DNA of 64,000 bases, taken from NCBI GenBank assembly GCA_963975425.1, contig CAXBGS010000014.1, forward strand, positions 62,001-126,000, given 5' to 3'. Made by a program: the position numbers and the translations under genes. Below the pieces are notes generated by a model. The model was not told the DNA's origin. It saw nothing but the letters and a program-made list of their open reading frames with translations, and did not search any database. The stretch comes from CAXBGS01 sp963975425. Its GTDB lineage: Bacteria; Planctomycetota; Planctomycetia; Pirellulales; Pirellulaceae. Shown piece after piece: positions 43,551 to 50,671 of the stretch (position 1 is its first letter; each line of letters starts with the position of its first letter).

Positions 43551-44003
43551 TCAATCCCAAACGTACCGTTCATCAAATTCGATTCCATATCGGTTTAAGA
43601 ACTCTCGGTATTCCTCCTGATACGTCCTAACCCTGTGATGTTCTTCTTGGGTCTCGATGTACTCAATGACACTCTTGCGATGGGTCGGGCTGACCGAGAA
43701 AATTCCGTACCCCCGCTGCCAATAGAACTTGTCCAGTTTGGGCCCCAGTGTTTTGATGAACTTGGATGATTCTCTTTTAAGTTTTTCGACAAAATCCTTG
43801 GCTGGATGAATGCGCCCCATATCGAATAGGACGTGGACATGATCGGCAACGCCACCCACCACGACGAACGGTGATCCCATGTCACGCAGGGTTGTTGCCA
43901 AGTAGCCGTGTACGCGTTCGCGAATGTCAGTTGTGAGAAACGGGAATCGGTCTTTGGTGCTGAAGATCAAATGTGCGTAGAGCTGGGACAAGGATTGTGG
44001 CAT
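43551..44003 (-). CDS. tnpA: Y1 (HUH) transposase, IS200-like/REP-associated type
   Basis: The 150-aa protein has the Y1 transposase fold: LYAHLIFSTKDR, then GGVADHVHVLFDMG with the HUH metal-binding pair (HVH), then KFYWQRGYGIFSVSP. A catalytic Tyr lies in VIEYIETQEEHHR. The C-terminus TYQEEYREFLNRYGIEFDERYVWD is typical of a planctomycete-rich IS200-like group. The gene is intact. It has no accessory TnpB. It sits between REP-like palindromes, as REP-associated tyrosine transposases do. It would cut single-stranded DNA at hairpins; whether it mobilises itself or the palindromes is not known. Confidence 0.93.
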   Translation of the reverse strand: MPQSLSQLYAHLIFSTKDRFPFLTTDIRERVHGYLATTLRDMGSPFVVVGGVADHVHVLFDMGRIHPAKDFVEKLKRESSKFIKTLGPKLDKFYWQRGYGIFSVSPTHRKSVIEYIETQEEHHRVRTYQEEYREFLNRYGIEFDERYVWD

Positions 44004-44022
44004 CGAGGATTACCATGTTTCG

Positions 44023-44238
44023 TTGACAATGGCCGTTGGCCAATCGGTTCGTCGTATGTTCATTTTCCAGGGGCGATGCCCCTGGCTATGTTGCGAAAGG
44101 CCCTTGGCCATGTCGGTTCGTTTTTTGGCCAACGGCCATCATCATCGTCGCCTGGGGGCACGCCCCAGGAATCAGAAACCGCCCGCCACGTTTTGGCCAA
44201 CGGCCTTTTTTCATCGTAGCCTGGGGCGATGACTTAGG
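44023..44238. repeat. Cluster of REP-like palindromes, right of the transposase gene
   Basis: The stretch 44023-44139 repeats 43422-43535 in direct orientation: TTGACAATGGCCGTTGGCCAA, type B unit 44062-44120, then a TTTTTTGGCC type A start. Further type A units follow at 44121-44171 (with an extra G in the arm) and 44191-44238. In the last unit the right arm of the second palindrome is degraded to GACTTAGG and contains the recQ stop codon (TTA, 44234-44236). The remaining sequence between units shows no other signal. Confidence 0.85.
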
Positions 44239-45703
44239 ACTCGTCCAGAAAGTACTGATTCAAGAACGCCTTGCGGTCGCCCGTTTCCGCGGCCAGTTGG
44301 ACCATCGAATACAGCCGCTGTTGATCTCGTTTGCGTTTTGCGGCCAAGAACCCGTCGTCGGCCAGTTCCGCCGGCAGGGGGCTGATAACATCAAAGCATT
44401 CCGGCGGTCGGGGGCCCGCAATGACACCGTATCGATCAAGCATTCCGATCGCCGTTGCCAGGCGGTGGTCGTGACGGCTGACCCGCTGCAGCCGATCGTT
44501 AAGCCACTGCAGCCCGAAAGCTTGGCACTGTTCGCGATGATTCACCAAAGTCTCGTACAAGCGATGGTAAAAGTCGGCGTCGGGATTGGACCACTCGATG
44601 AACTGCATTTGTGTCATCAGATCACTTTGGTCGTACAGCCAGCGGCATAGGCTGGGTTTTCCGTCGCGTCCGCCTCGGCCAATTTCCTGGTAATAGGATT
44701 CGATCGAACCGGGTGTCTCGGCGTGCAGGACCACGCGGATGTCTTCCTTGTCGACACCCATACCAAACGCCGGTGTCGCCAGCACGACGTCGGCGTCGCC
44801 GGTCATGAAGTCACGTTGCACCGCAGATCGACGATGTCGGGGCAAGTCACCGTGGTAACAAACATGGTCGATGCGGTCGGACGTTAATTGATCGCTGAAT
44901 CGCTGCAGCGTTTTGATCAGCGAAAAGTAGACAATGACACTGCCGCTACGGTAGCGTTCGTCGGCGAGCGATGCTTTGACGGCATCGATCTTTTCTGCTT
45001 CGTCGAACACGGGAGTGACTTCCAGTGACAGGTTGGGGCGATCGATCCCCTGATGAAACAGTTGTATCTCTTGTGGCGAAATCCCCAGTTGCGAGTAGAT
45101 GTCGCGCCGGCACTCGGCTGTCGCCGTTGCGGTGACGGCGATCGTGGTGGGGTTGCCCAGCGTCGTTCGGATCTCAGCAAGACGCGTATAGTCGGGGCGA
45201 AAGTCGTGGCCCCAACTGCTGACGCAATGCGCTTCGTCTACCGCCAACAATGGGACGCGTCGGGACGCGATCGCTGCGCGGAAATCGTCTTTCCGGAAAC
45301 GCTCGGGCGTTACATACAGCAGTCGGTGTCGCCCTGATGCGATGGCTTGGTAACGGGCGATGCGCGTTTCGCGATCCAGCGACGAGTTGATGAACGTGGC
45401 GTCGATCCCTCGTCTGACCAGCGCATCAACTTGGTCTTGCATCAAAGCAATCAACGGCGACAAGACAATCACCAAGTTCACCGAATTGTTTTCGGTCGCT
45501 GCGAGGGCGGGGATCTGGAAACACAGAGACTTTCCCATTCCCGTCGGCATCACCACCATCGCGTGCCTGCCGTTCATCACGTGCGTGATCACTTGCTCTT
45601 GCCCGTTTCGGAATTCATCAAATCCGAAATAACGCTGCAGCAACGCTTGAGCAGAATGTACGGTCGATTCGGCGGGCATCGATTCGTGGGGTTTGTGGAT
45701 CAT
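44234..45703 (-). CDS. recQ: RecQ-type ATP-dependent DNA helicase, short form
   Basis: All superfamily-2 RecQ motifs are present: FRNGQEQVI (Q-motif region), Walker A MPTGMGKSLCFQIPA, LSPLIALMQDQV, DEAHCVSSWGHDFRPDY, VTATAT, ATPAFGMGVDKEDIR and QEIGRGGRDG. At 489 aa it lacks an HRDC domain, and the usual four-Cys zinc module after the helicase core is not evident. It is therefore a truncated-type RecQ rather than a full-length one. The stop codon lies inside a REP-like unit. The start ATG 45703 is part of a perfect hairpin and has no visible Shine-Dalgarno; ATG 45679 is an alternative. Confidence 0.9.
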   Translation of the reverse strand: MIHKPHESMPAESTVHSAQALLQRYFGFDEFRNGQEQVITHVMNGRHAMVVMPTGMGKSLCFQIPALAATENNSVNLVIVLSPLIALMQDQVDALVRRGIDATFINSSLDRETRIARYQAIASGRHRLLYVTPERFRKDDFRAAIASRRVPLLAVDEAHCVSSWGHDFRPDYTRLAEIRTTLGNPTTIAVTATATAECRRDIYSQLGISPQEIQLFHQGIDRPNLSLEVTPVFDEAEKIDAVKASLADERYRSGSVIVYFSLIKTLQRFSDQLTSDRIDHVCYHGDLPRHRRSAVQRDFMTGDADVVLATPAFGMGVDKEDIRVVLHAETPGSIESYYQEIGRGGRDGKPSLCRWLYDQSDLMTQMQFIEWSNPDADFYHRLYETLVNHREQCQAFGLQWLNDRLQRVSRHDHRLATAIGMLDRYGVIAGPRPPECFDVISPLPAELADDGFLAAKRKRDQQRLYSMVQLAAETGDRKAFLNQYFLDES

Positions 45704-45729
45704 TTCAGTCGCAAGCGTGCGACTGAAAT
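45702..45729. promoter_or_regulatory. Perfect 12-bp hairpin covering the recQ start codon, with T-run on the plus strand
   Basis: ATTTCAGTCGCA (45702-45713) and TGCGACTGAAAT (45718-45729) are exact inverted repeats with a 4-nt loop. On the plus strand a run of T follows (45729-45734), the form of an intrinsic terminator. On the recQ (minus) strand an A-run precedes the hairpin and the first two bases of ATG pair in the stem. No plus-strand gene upstream needs a terminator here, so control of recQ translation, or an end for transcripts of antisense direction, are both possible. Confidence 0.65.
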
Positions 45730-45817
45730 TTTTTGTTCTTCAATGAACGCGAAGCAAAGTCCCGCTGCAGCTTTGCCCCGCTCTGCTTTTGGGCCTCTGT
45801 CTTCGAATAAAGCCATT

Positions 45818-46099
45818 TCAACGAAAGCAAACTTGTTCGATGGGGATCGCCTCGTCCGCGATGAGTGTCGGGATGCCTCCTCGTATCGGATACAACCGGG
45901 TTCCCGAAGCGGTGACCAGTCCGGCCTGCAGCGGCTGATCGACTTTTTGGTCCAACGCATCTCGAAGCGTTCCTTGGCCGATCTGATCATTCAATTTTGC
46001 CAGCAAGGAATCGTCCGCCATTGATAGCACGCACCCCTCCAACGGACAGCGTAGAATCCGCAATAGGCCCGGATCGATTGCATATTTCGTTTCATTCAT
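45818..46099 (-). CDS. Trm112-like (UPF0434/YcaR-type) protein
   Basis: The 93-aa product has the Trm112 pattern: LLRILRCP near the start, a middle helix, then GLVTASGTRLYPIRGGIPTLIADEAIP at the end. The zinc-binding pair is altered to CPLEGC (CPx3C) and no second CxxC is seen, so metal binding is doubtful. The family includes small partners of methyltransferases and proteins of unknown role in bacteria. It is 114 bp upstream of recQ on the same strand and divergent from the secreted protein gene at 46187. Confidence 0.85.
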   Translation of the reverse strand: MNETKYAIDPGLLRILRCPLEGCVLSMADDSLLAKLNDQIGQGTLRDALDQKVDQPLQAGLVTASGTRLYPIRGGIPTLIADEAIPIEQVCFR

Positions 46100-46186
46100 G
46101 CGATTTGACTCAGTTTGATGCGGGGTGAAATCCGAACAGTACTTTGAGGCTTACAACCAATCATCCGAATCAGGCGAGGGACTGCC

Positions 46187-47014
46187 ATGACTACTCGGAT
46201 CTTATCTCCGGTTGTCGGAATGGGAATCGCGTTAGCGGGACTCACGACGGCACTTTTCACGAGTCAAACGAGCCACGCGGCCGACGCTGCTGGCTATTAC
46301 ACCGATCCAGCCACTGGGATTGTGTACCGTCAAGTGACCAAAACGGTCGAACGACCCGTGGTTGAAACCAAGGTCGAAACCCAAGAACAAACGGTGTTCC
46401 ATCCGCAAACGGTCACCGAAACCAAGCCCGAGGCACGAACGGTTTTCACGCCGGTCGTCGACTATCACTGGGAACCACGGTTGGAAGGCCGCTGGAATCC
46501 ATTCCGTCAGCCGACTGTCGCGTACCGCCATGTGCCTCGCGCCCGCTGGCAAGCGCAGCAAGAAATCGTCAATCGAACGGAGACACGGACGCAGTGGGTT
46601 GCTGAGAAGCGCACCGTCGACGTCCCCAAATTGGTTCAGCGGATCGAGCGCGAACAAAAAGTCGATTACGAACCGGTGGGGCGCGTCGCGCCTGCCGGTG
46701 CGGACCCACCGGGGGCCAGCAACGCATTGGCATCTCGACTTCGGCCGATGGATTCCGGAACACGGGTCGAACCGCTTTCGGCGCCTCAGTATTACGTCTC
46801 GCCCACGCCAACCATTGCGGCAACGGCGATCGCATCGACCAGCGGTTCGGTGGGGCGAATGACAAGCGATCCGCCGCGTCGCACGGCCAGCCAAGGCGGG
46901 CTGCGTGGCACCGAGCTGTATCCGACCGCGCCGGCCGGATACGGACAAGCTTTACCACCGACAAGCACTGGGACCGGAGTCGCCGCGCTTCCCGTGATGT
47001 CGTTATGGCGATGA
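46187..47014 (+). CDS. Secreted hypothetical protein with Val/Thr-rich repeats
   Basis: A signal peptide (residues about 1-31, ending SQTSHAAD) is followed by YYTDPATGIVYRQVTKTVERPVVE. A region of charged V-E-T-rich repeats (KTVERPVVETKVETQEQTV and similar) follows, then Trp/Arg-rich sequence (YHWEPRLEGRWNPF; PRARWQAQQ) and a Pro/Ser-rich tail. The pattern resembles planctomycete cell-envelope proteins of unknown function. It may be structural or bound to the envelope; no enzymatic motif is visible. It ends convergently with rplL. Confidence 0.75.
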   Translation: MTTRILSPVVGMGIALAGLTTALFTSQTSHAADAAGYYTDPATGIVYRQVTKTVERPVVETKVETQEQTVFHPQTVTETKPEARTVFTPVVDYHWEPRLEGRWNPFRQPTVAYRHVPRARWQAQQEIVNRTETRTQWVAEKRTVDVPKLVQRIEREQKVDYEPVGRVAPAGADPPGASNALASRLRPMDSGTRVEPLSAPQYYVSPTPTIAATAIASTSGSVGRMTSDPPRRTASQGGLRGTELYPTAPAGYGQALPPTSTGTGVAALPVMSLWR

Positions 47015-47039
47015 GCAAAGGTTTCCAGGTCACCGGTTC

Positions 47040-47071
47040 TAGGTATTAGGTGGTTGAACGCCTAATACCTA
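47040..47071. terminator. Hairpin between convergent genes, candidate bidirectional terminator
   Basis: TAGGTATTAGG (47040-47050) and CCTAATACCTA (47061-47071) are perfect 11-bp arms with a 10-nt loop. They sit between the stop of the secreted-protein gene (47014) and the end of rplL (47094). No clear U-run follows on either strand, so efficiency as an intrinsic terminator is uncertain. Confidence 0.6.
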
Positions 47072-47093
47072 TTACCTTGGTGCCGATCGGAAA

Positions 47094-47510
47094 CTATTTC
47101 AGCTCGACAGAGCCGCCAGCTTCTTCGACTTCGGCCTTGACCTTTTCGGCTTCTTCCTTCGAGACCGCTTCTTTCAAAGTGGCTGGGCAGGCTTCGACCA
47201 TCTTCTTGGCTTCCATCAGGGAAGCGCCGGTCAGGTTCTTGACGACCTTGACGACGTTCAGCTTCTTTTCGCCGAACCCGGTCAGAACCACGTCGAACTC
47301 CGTTTTTTCGACTTCGGCTGCACCGGCACCGTCGCCACCGCCAGCTGCGGCCATCACGACACCACCACCGGCGGCAGGTTCGATACCATGCACGTCCTTC
47401 AGGTAGTCGCTTAGCTCTTTGGCTTGCTTCAGCGTCAAGTCGGCGATCTTATCGCCCATCTCTTTAGTTTCAGCACCATACTCGGCGACTGCGGTTGCTT
47501 CTTCTGACAT
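47094..47510 (-). CDS. rplL: 50S ribosomal protein L7/L12
   Basis: N-terminal dimerisation part (IADLTLKQAKELSDYLKDVHGIEPA), an Ala/Gly-rich hinge, and the C-terminal domain EKTEFDVVLTGFGEKKLNVVKVVKNLTGASLMEAKKMVEACPATLKE that binds translation factors are all present. Length of 138 aa is a little long owing to an extended N-terminus. It is 92 bp downstream of rplJ on the same strand. rpoB does not follow; a convergent gene does. Confidence 0.97.
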   Translation of the reverse strand: MSEEATAVAEYGAETKEMGDKIADLTLKQAKELSDYLKDVHGIEPAAGGGVVMAAAGGGDGAGAAEVEKTEFDVVLTGFGEKKLNVVKVVKNLTGASLMEAKKMVEACPATLKEAVSKEEAEKVKAEVEEAGGSVELK

Positions 47511-47585
47511 CTCTAAAATACCTCAAAAACAGTTTGGTGATTTGATAAAGCGATATGGTTTAGCGTTGGTTACGCATGATTCGGA

Positions 47586-47600
47586 ATCGGGTCACCCGAT
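47586..47600. repeat. 15-bp palindrome just after the rplJ stop
   Basis: ATCGGGT-C-ACCCGAT (47586-47600) begins 3 nt beyond the rplJ stop codon on the minus strand, inside the 92-bp rplJ-rplL gap. It could be a weak RNA hairpin influencing the L10/L12 ratio. No U-run is present. Confidence 0.5.
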
Positions 47601-47602
47601 GA

Positions 47603-48127
47603 TCACTCGTCGCCTTCGCCCTTTTGTTTCAGCTGGCTGTTGAGCATCTTGCCAGGTCCGAGCATGGCACCGGATAGCTGCGATCCAGGACCGAGGATCT
47701 GTCCGACCAGCATCGAAATCTGTTCTTCGCGGCTGGGCCATTTGCTGACAGCTTTCAGGCCATCGGCGTCCAGTTTTTCGCCATCCATGACACCGCCATC
47801 GGCGACGAACTTTTCAAACTTTTCCTTGTCTTTATCGAGCCGGACAACTTCCTTGACCAGCGAAACAAAGTCGGTCGATCCCCAGCAGACGGCGACTTGT
47901 CCGCCGGCGCCTTCGAACGCGGGCGCCAAGGACGTGCCCTCGGTTGCGCGGCGGGCTAACGAGTTCTTGACGATCATCATACTGATGTCTTTTTCGCTAA
48001 GCTCGTTACGCAATTCGTTCGTCGCGTTCGCGTCCATGCCGACGTAGCTGACCACGACAGCGTCTTCAACACCATCAAGTCGCCGCTGGATGTCGCGGGT
48101 CACGAGTTCTTTGACGTATTTACTCAT
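47603..48127 (-). CDS. rplJ: 50S ribosomal protein L10
   Basis: The L10 pattern is clear: SKYVKELVTRDIQRRLDG, VVSYVGMDANATNELRNEL, MIVKNSLARRA, then VADGGVMDGEKLDADGLKAVSKWPSREEQISMLVGQILGP. The C-terminal part that carries L12 dimers is shorter and ends in KQKGEGDE. Length of 174 aa is typical. It is 235 bp downstream of rplA, a gap large enough for a leader that L10 might autoregulate. Confidence 0.96.
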   Translation of the reverse strand: MSKYVKELVTRDIQRRLDGVEDAVVVSYVGMDANATNELRNELSEKDISMMIVKNSLARRATEGTSLAPAFEGAGGQVAVCWGSTDFVSLVKEVVRLDKDKEKFEKFVADGGVMDGEKLDADGLKAVSKWPSREEQISMLVGQILGPGSQLSGAMLGPGKMLNSQLKQKGEGDE

Positions 48128-48224
48128 CGGATTGGTTCACTGATCGGAATTTAATTCTGGAGCGTGATTTGGTTCGTCACTTTGGTGTGACCGAGCCGTT
48201 GGTTGAACGACTCATCGTCTAAAT

Positions 48225-48258
48225 GCCGTATGCTTTCTTGCGCCGTATGCTTTTTTGC
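48225..48258. repeat. 17-bp tandem repeat in the rplA-rplJ gap
   Basis: GCCGTATGCTTTCTTGC (48225-48241) is followed directly by GCCGTATGCTTTTTTGC (48242-48258), with one mismatch. It lies in the leader of rplJ. On the coding strand it gives two A-rich GCAAnAAAGCATACGGC units. A role in L10 autoregulation is possible; the canonical L10 leader fold could not be recognised by eye. Confidence 0.6.
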
Positions 48259-48362
48259 CTTGTGCGTTGCATCAGGGCGAATCGACTGGTCAGCCAAACT
48301 TGCACCCTGCTTCGCACGTTGCGACCGCATGACGACTGGCGTCTGTGGCACAACGGTGGGAC

Positions 48363-49040
48363 TTAGCAGGCGACTCGCACACTGGGGCTCATCGTTGCAC
48401 AGATTGCCACACCTTTGACGTAAGTTCCTTTGATCGTCTGAGGCTTGAGGCCTTCGATGAAGTTCAGGAACGATTGGATGTTTTCGACCAGCTTCGGCGA
48501 TTCGAAGCTCATCTTGCCGACCATGGCGTGGACGTTGCCGCCTTTATCGTTACGGAATTCGACCTTACCGGCCTTGTATTCGCCAACCACTTTGGCGACG
48601 TCGGGCGTCACGGTTCCGGCACGCGGGCTGGGCATCAATCCGCGGGGACCGAGGACACGACCGAGCGGTCCGACCAGTCCCATCATGTCCGGGGCTGCGA
48701 TGCAGACGTCGAAGTCCGTCCAGCCGTCTTTGATTTTTTTGGCCAAATCTTCCTGGCCGACCACATCGGCACCGGCCTCTTCGGCAGCCGTGGCGGCGTC
48801 ACCTTTGGCAAAGACGACGACGCGTTGGGTCTTGCCGATCCCGTTGGGCAGTACCAACGATCCACGGATGATCTGATCCGCCTGGTTCGGGTCGACGCCC
48901 AAACGCATGTGGATCTCGACCGTTTGATCGAACTTAGTCGAATCGTATTTCTTGAGAGCCTCAACGGCTTCGTCTAACGGAAGCAGGTTGCTGGGCTGTT
49001 TTTCGAGCGAGGCGCGATAGCGCTTGGATTTTTTACCCAT
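48363..49040 (-). CDS. rplA: 50S ribosomal protein L1
   Basis: ATG 49040 (MGKKSKRYRASLEKQ) with GAAGG upstream is the family start; the in-frame extension to 49208 is unrelated. The sequence shows DQTVEIHMRLGVDPNQADQIIRGSLVLPNG, VVVFAKGD, DMMGLVGPLGRVLGPRGLMP and AGTVTPDVAKVV, all highly conserved L1 motifs. Length of 225 aa is normal. L1 binds 23S rRNA at the mobile stalk. rplK, normally just upstream, is absent here. Confidence 0.97.
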   Translation of the reverse strand: MGKKSKRYRASLEKQPSNLLPLDEAVEALKKYDSTKFDQTVEIHMRLGVDPNQADQIIRGSLVLPNGIGKTQRVVVFAKGDAATAAEEAGADVVGQEDLAKKIKDGWTDFDVCIAAPDMMGLVGPLGRVLGPRGLMPSPRAGTVTPDVAKVVGEYKAGKVEFRNDKGGNVHAMVGKMSFESPKLVENIQSFLNFIEGLKPQTIKGTYVKGVAICATMSPSVRVAC

Positions 49041-49461
49041 CGGGTCACGACCTTCATCATGTCGGGTGGTTCGGCGAGTGTCACCTGTCCCGCGAGTTTT
49101 CGAGGGCATCTCGAACGCGGCGGCAAACTCTCCCACTTGGTTCGCGGACACCGATTGCGCCGCGAAGATCACGAAGATGGCGAACCTGGCCAGAATCGTC
49201 AACGCCAATCACGCTCTCTGACGGCGGTTTTTTGCAAGATTTGTGCCGAACCGCTCCTCGGTGTTCCAAGAATCCGCGGATACATGCCTAGAATGCGCAT
49301 GATGCGGACGTTGCGGCAGGAAGTTTTTTTCTTTCGGGCAAGCCACGCTGGGACTCGGTCGTCCCGCTGACTGGACTCGCTGAGTGGACCCACTGAGTGG
49401 CCCTAGTCGTGTCAAAATCTATCTTGCGTGAATACCATTGGATATGTCGAGAGAATCTGGG
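49041..49461. other. 421-bp intergenic region between divergent rplA and pterin dehydratase genes
   Basis: No gene is supported; there is no rplK, nusG, secE or tRNA here. The region must hold divergent promoters, but no strong -35/-10 pair is recognised. It includes a run of T (about 49324-49330) and the 13-bp triple repeat listed separately. Confidence 0.6.
49367..49405. repeat. Three tandem 13-bp imperfect repeats
   Basis: Units CTGACTGGACTCG (49367-49379), CTGAGTGGACCCA (49380-49392) and CTGAGTGGCCCTA (49393-49405) are head to tail, about 57 bp before the pterin dehydratase start. Each has a CTGAsTGG core. They could be repeated binding sites in the divergent promoter region. Confidence 0.65.
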
Positions 49462-49803
49462 ATGTGTACTGCCGAAAATCTCCGCCAAGCGTCCTGCAAG
49501 CCCTGTGAGGGCGGTATTCCGACGCTGTCGCGTGCGGAAGCGGAGTCATTGTTGCAGGCGATACCCGACTGGTCGCTGAGCGAGGACGCCACGCTGATCT
49601 CGCGAAAAATCAATTGCGGCAACTTCGCCAAAGCAATCGCGCTGATGGGGCGAATTGCCGAAGTGGCTGAATCGGAGCAGCACCATCCCGATTTGCATCT
49701 AACCGGTTATCGCCATCTTCGCGTAGATTTGACCACGCACGCGATTGGGGGGCTGAGCGAAAATGACTTCATCGTGGCAGCCAAGATCGATCCGCTGATT
49801 TAA
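49462..49803 (+). CDS. Pterin-4a-carbinolamine dehydratase
   Basis: ATG 49462 gives MCTAENLRQASCKPCEGG, a family-like N-terminus, with GAGAG 9-10 nt upstream. Upstream in-frame TTG 49438 and ATG 49444 are possible. The active-site region EQHHPDLHLTGYRHLRVDLTTHAIGGLSENDFIVAAKID contains the conserved HHP motif and downstream His. Length of 113 aa is typical. It recycles 4a-hydroxytetrahydropterin after aromatic hydroxylation; no phenylalanine hydroxylase is adjacent. The next gene starts 5 nt after its stop. Confidence 0.93.
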   Translation: MCTAENLRQASCKPCEGGIPTLSRAEAESLLQAIPDWSLSEDATLISRKINCGNFAKAIALMGRIAEVAESEQHHPDLHLTGYRHLRVDLTTHAIGGLSENDFIVAAKIDPLI

Positions 49804-49808
49804 TTGCC

Positions 49809-50141
49809 ATGCCACTGCCCCGACACCGCTTGCTCGCAATTTTGGACGAATGTAATGGCGATGACCTTTGGAGCATCGAGCAGTGCAACCTGCGCCGCGT
49901 GCCCCAGGACTGGATTGACGAACTGGCCGACACCTTCGAGTCGGGTTTCAAAACCGACAGTCAGACAATCTACGAGCATCACGCCGTGACAAATCACTAC
50001 CGTGGCGTCCGCGACGTCGATCTGGCCCGCCGCGCCGCGGCCGAAATGGGTATGAACGTGGACCGAATCACGGCCAGCGCCTTCACTCGCCGCGGCGTTG
50101 TTCAAGCGATCAAGCAGGCAATAATGGACGGCGATGACTGA
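49809..50141 (+). CDS. Conserved-type hypothetical protein (110 aa)
   Basis: ATG 49809 lies 5 nt after the dehydratase stop, indicating an operon. The product is soluble, with two Cys near the start (C15, C26) and a C-terminal region (RGVRDVDLARRAAAEMGMNVDRITASAFTRRGVVQAI) that is helical and well formed. No family is recognised. Codon use looks like that of neighbours. Possible roles include a dehydratase-linked or ribosome-linked accessory, but nothing in the sequence shows this. Confidence 0.72.
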   Translation: MPLPRHRLLAILDECNGDDLWSIEQCNLRRVPQDWIDELADTFESGFKTDSQTIYEHHAVTNHYRGVRDVDLARRAAAEMGMNVDRITASAFTRRGVVQAIKQAIMDGDD

Positions 50142-50234
50142 TTGAGGCTTGTCAGATCGGCGTCCGTCTGGTCATAATCCGGGACGATTTCTGAACCAAT
50201 TCAAGAATAACACTCACCGAGTACGAGCGGACTG

Positions 50235-50402
50235 ATGGCTGGCCGTAGCAAGAAAAAAGCGGAAACGATCTTCCTCGTTTGCGAAGAGAATGGCGACTAT
50301 AACTACACCCTGAAGCGCAAGCCGGGTGGCGAAAAGCTGCGTTTGAAGAAATACAGCCCACGTCTGCGCAAGCACACCTGGCACGTCGAAAAGAAGAAGT
50401 AG
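50235..50402 (+). CDS. rpmG: 50S ribosomal protein L33, zinc-less form
   Basis: A 55-residue reading frame starts at ATG 50235 (MAGRSKKKAETIFLVCEENG) and ends at TAG 50400-50402. DYNYTLKRKPGGEKLRLKKYSPRLRKHTWHVEKKK-type sequence (basic, with Y/S-P-R-x-R-K-H-T) matches L33. The usual CxxC pair near the end is replaced (YSPRLRKH), so this is the zinc-independent (C-) paralogue. One Cys remains at residue 16. Its position between the pterin dehydratase pair and recJ is not the classical rpmG-secE-nusG context. Confidence 0.93.
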   Translation: MAGRSKKKAETIFLVCEENGDYNYTLKRKPGGEKLRLKKYSPRLRKHTWHVEKKK

Positions 50403-50480
50403 TTGCTGACGCCGTACCCGTTTGCGCAGTTGCGACGGGTCCGCCGGAATCCGCCCTGCGCCATCTCAGCATGTGTTGTT

Positions 50481-50494
50481 ACAGCACGTGCTGT
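50481..50494. promoter_or_regulatory. 14-bp perfect palindrome between rpmG and recJ
   Basis: ACAGCAC/GTGCTGT (50481-50494) has no spacer, a form typical of protein dimer operators rather than RNA hairpins. It is about 80 bp after the rpmG stop and 178 bp before recJ. No regulator can be named. Confidence 0.45.
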
Positions 50495-50671
50495 TTCAAA
50501 ATGGCGGGTTTTATCGGTGATTCCGACATGCCGGTCATTCCGGTTTGCCAGGCCGATCGAGAATCGGCCGCACCCACCGCGTGGCTGCCAACGCCCGCAT
50601 CAAACTTTTGTCGCAGTAGCGATGGGCTAATTGCGGCTCACGATTCAACGGCGACACCTTCGGAGTCACGG

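Noticed and set aside
43250..43630. 126-residue plus-strand frame through the palindromes
   Set aside because: Repeats of a palindromic DNA unit explain the open frame; the protein only translates the repeats.
43192..44238. CRISPR array
   Set aside because: Repeats are inverted, unevenly spaced and without unique spacers of constant length; no cas genes are present.
45702..45734. Simple intrinsic terminator
   Set aside because: The shape fits on the plus strand, but no plus-strand gene lies upstream; it is listed as regulatory instead.
48345..48977. 210-residue frame antisense to rplA
   Set aside because: rplA is certain; the antisense frame has no own start signal or domain.
49041..49461. 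rplK or a tRNA upstream of rplA
   Set aside because: No L11 motif and no cloverleaf or GGTTCRANYCC-type T-arm could be found.
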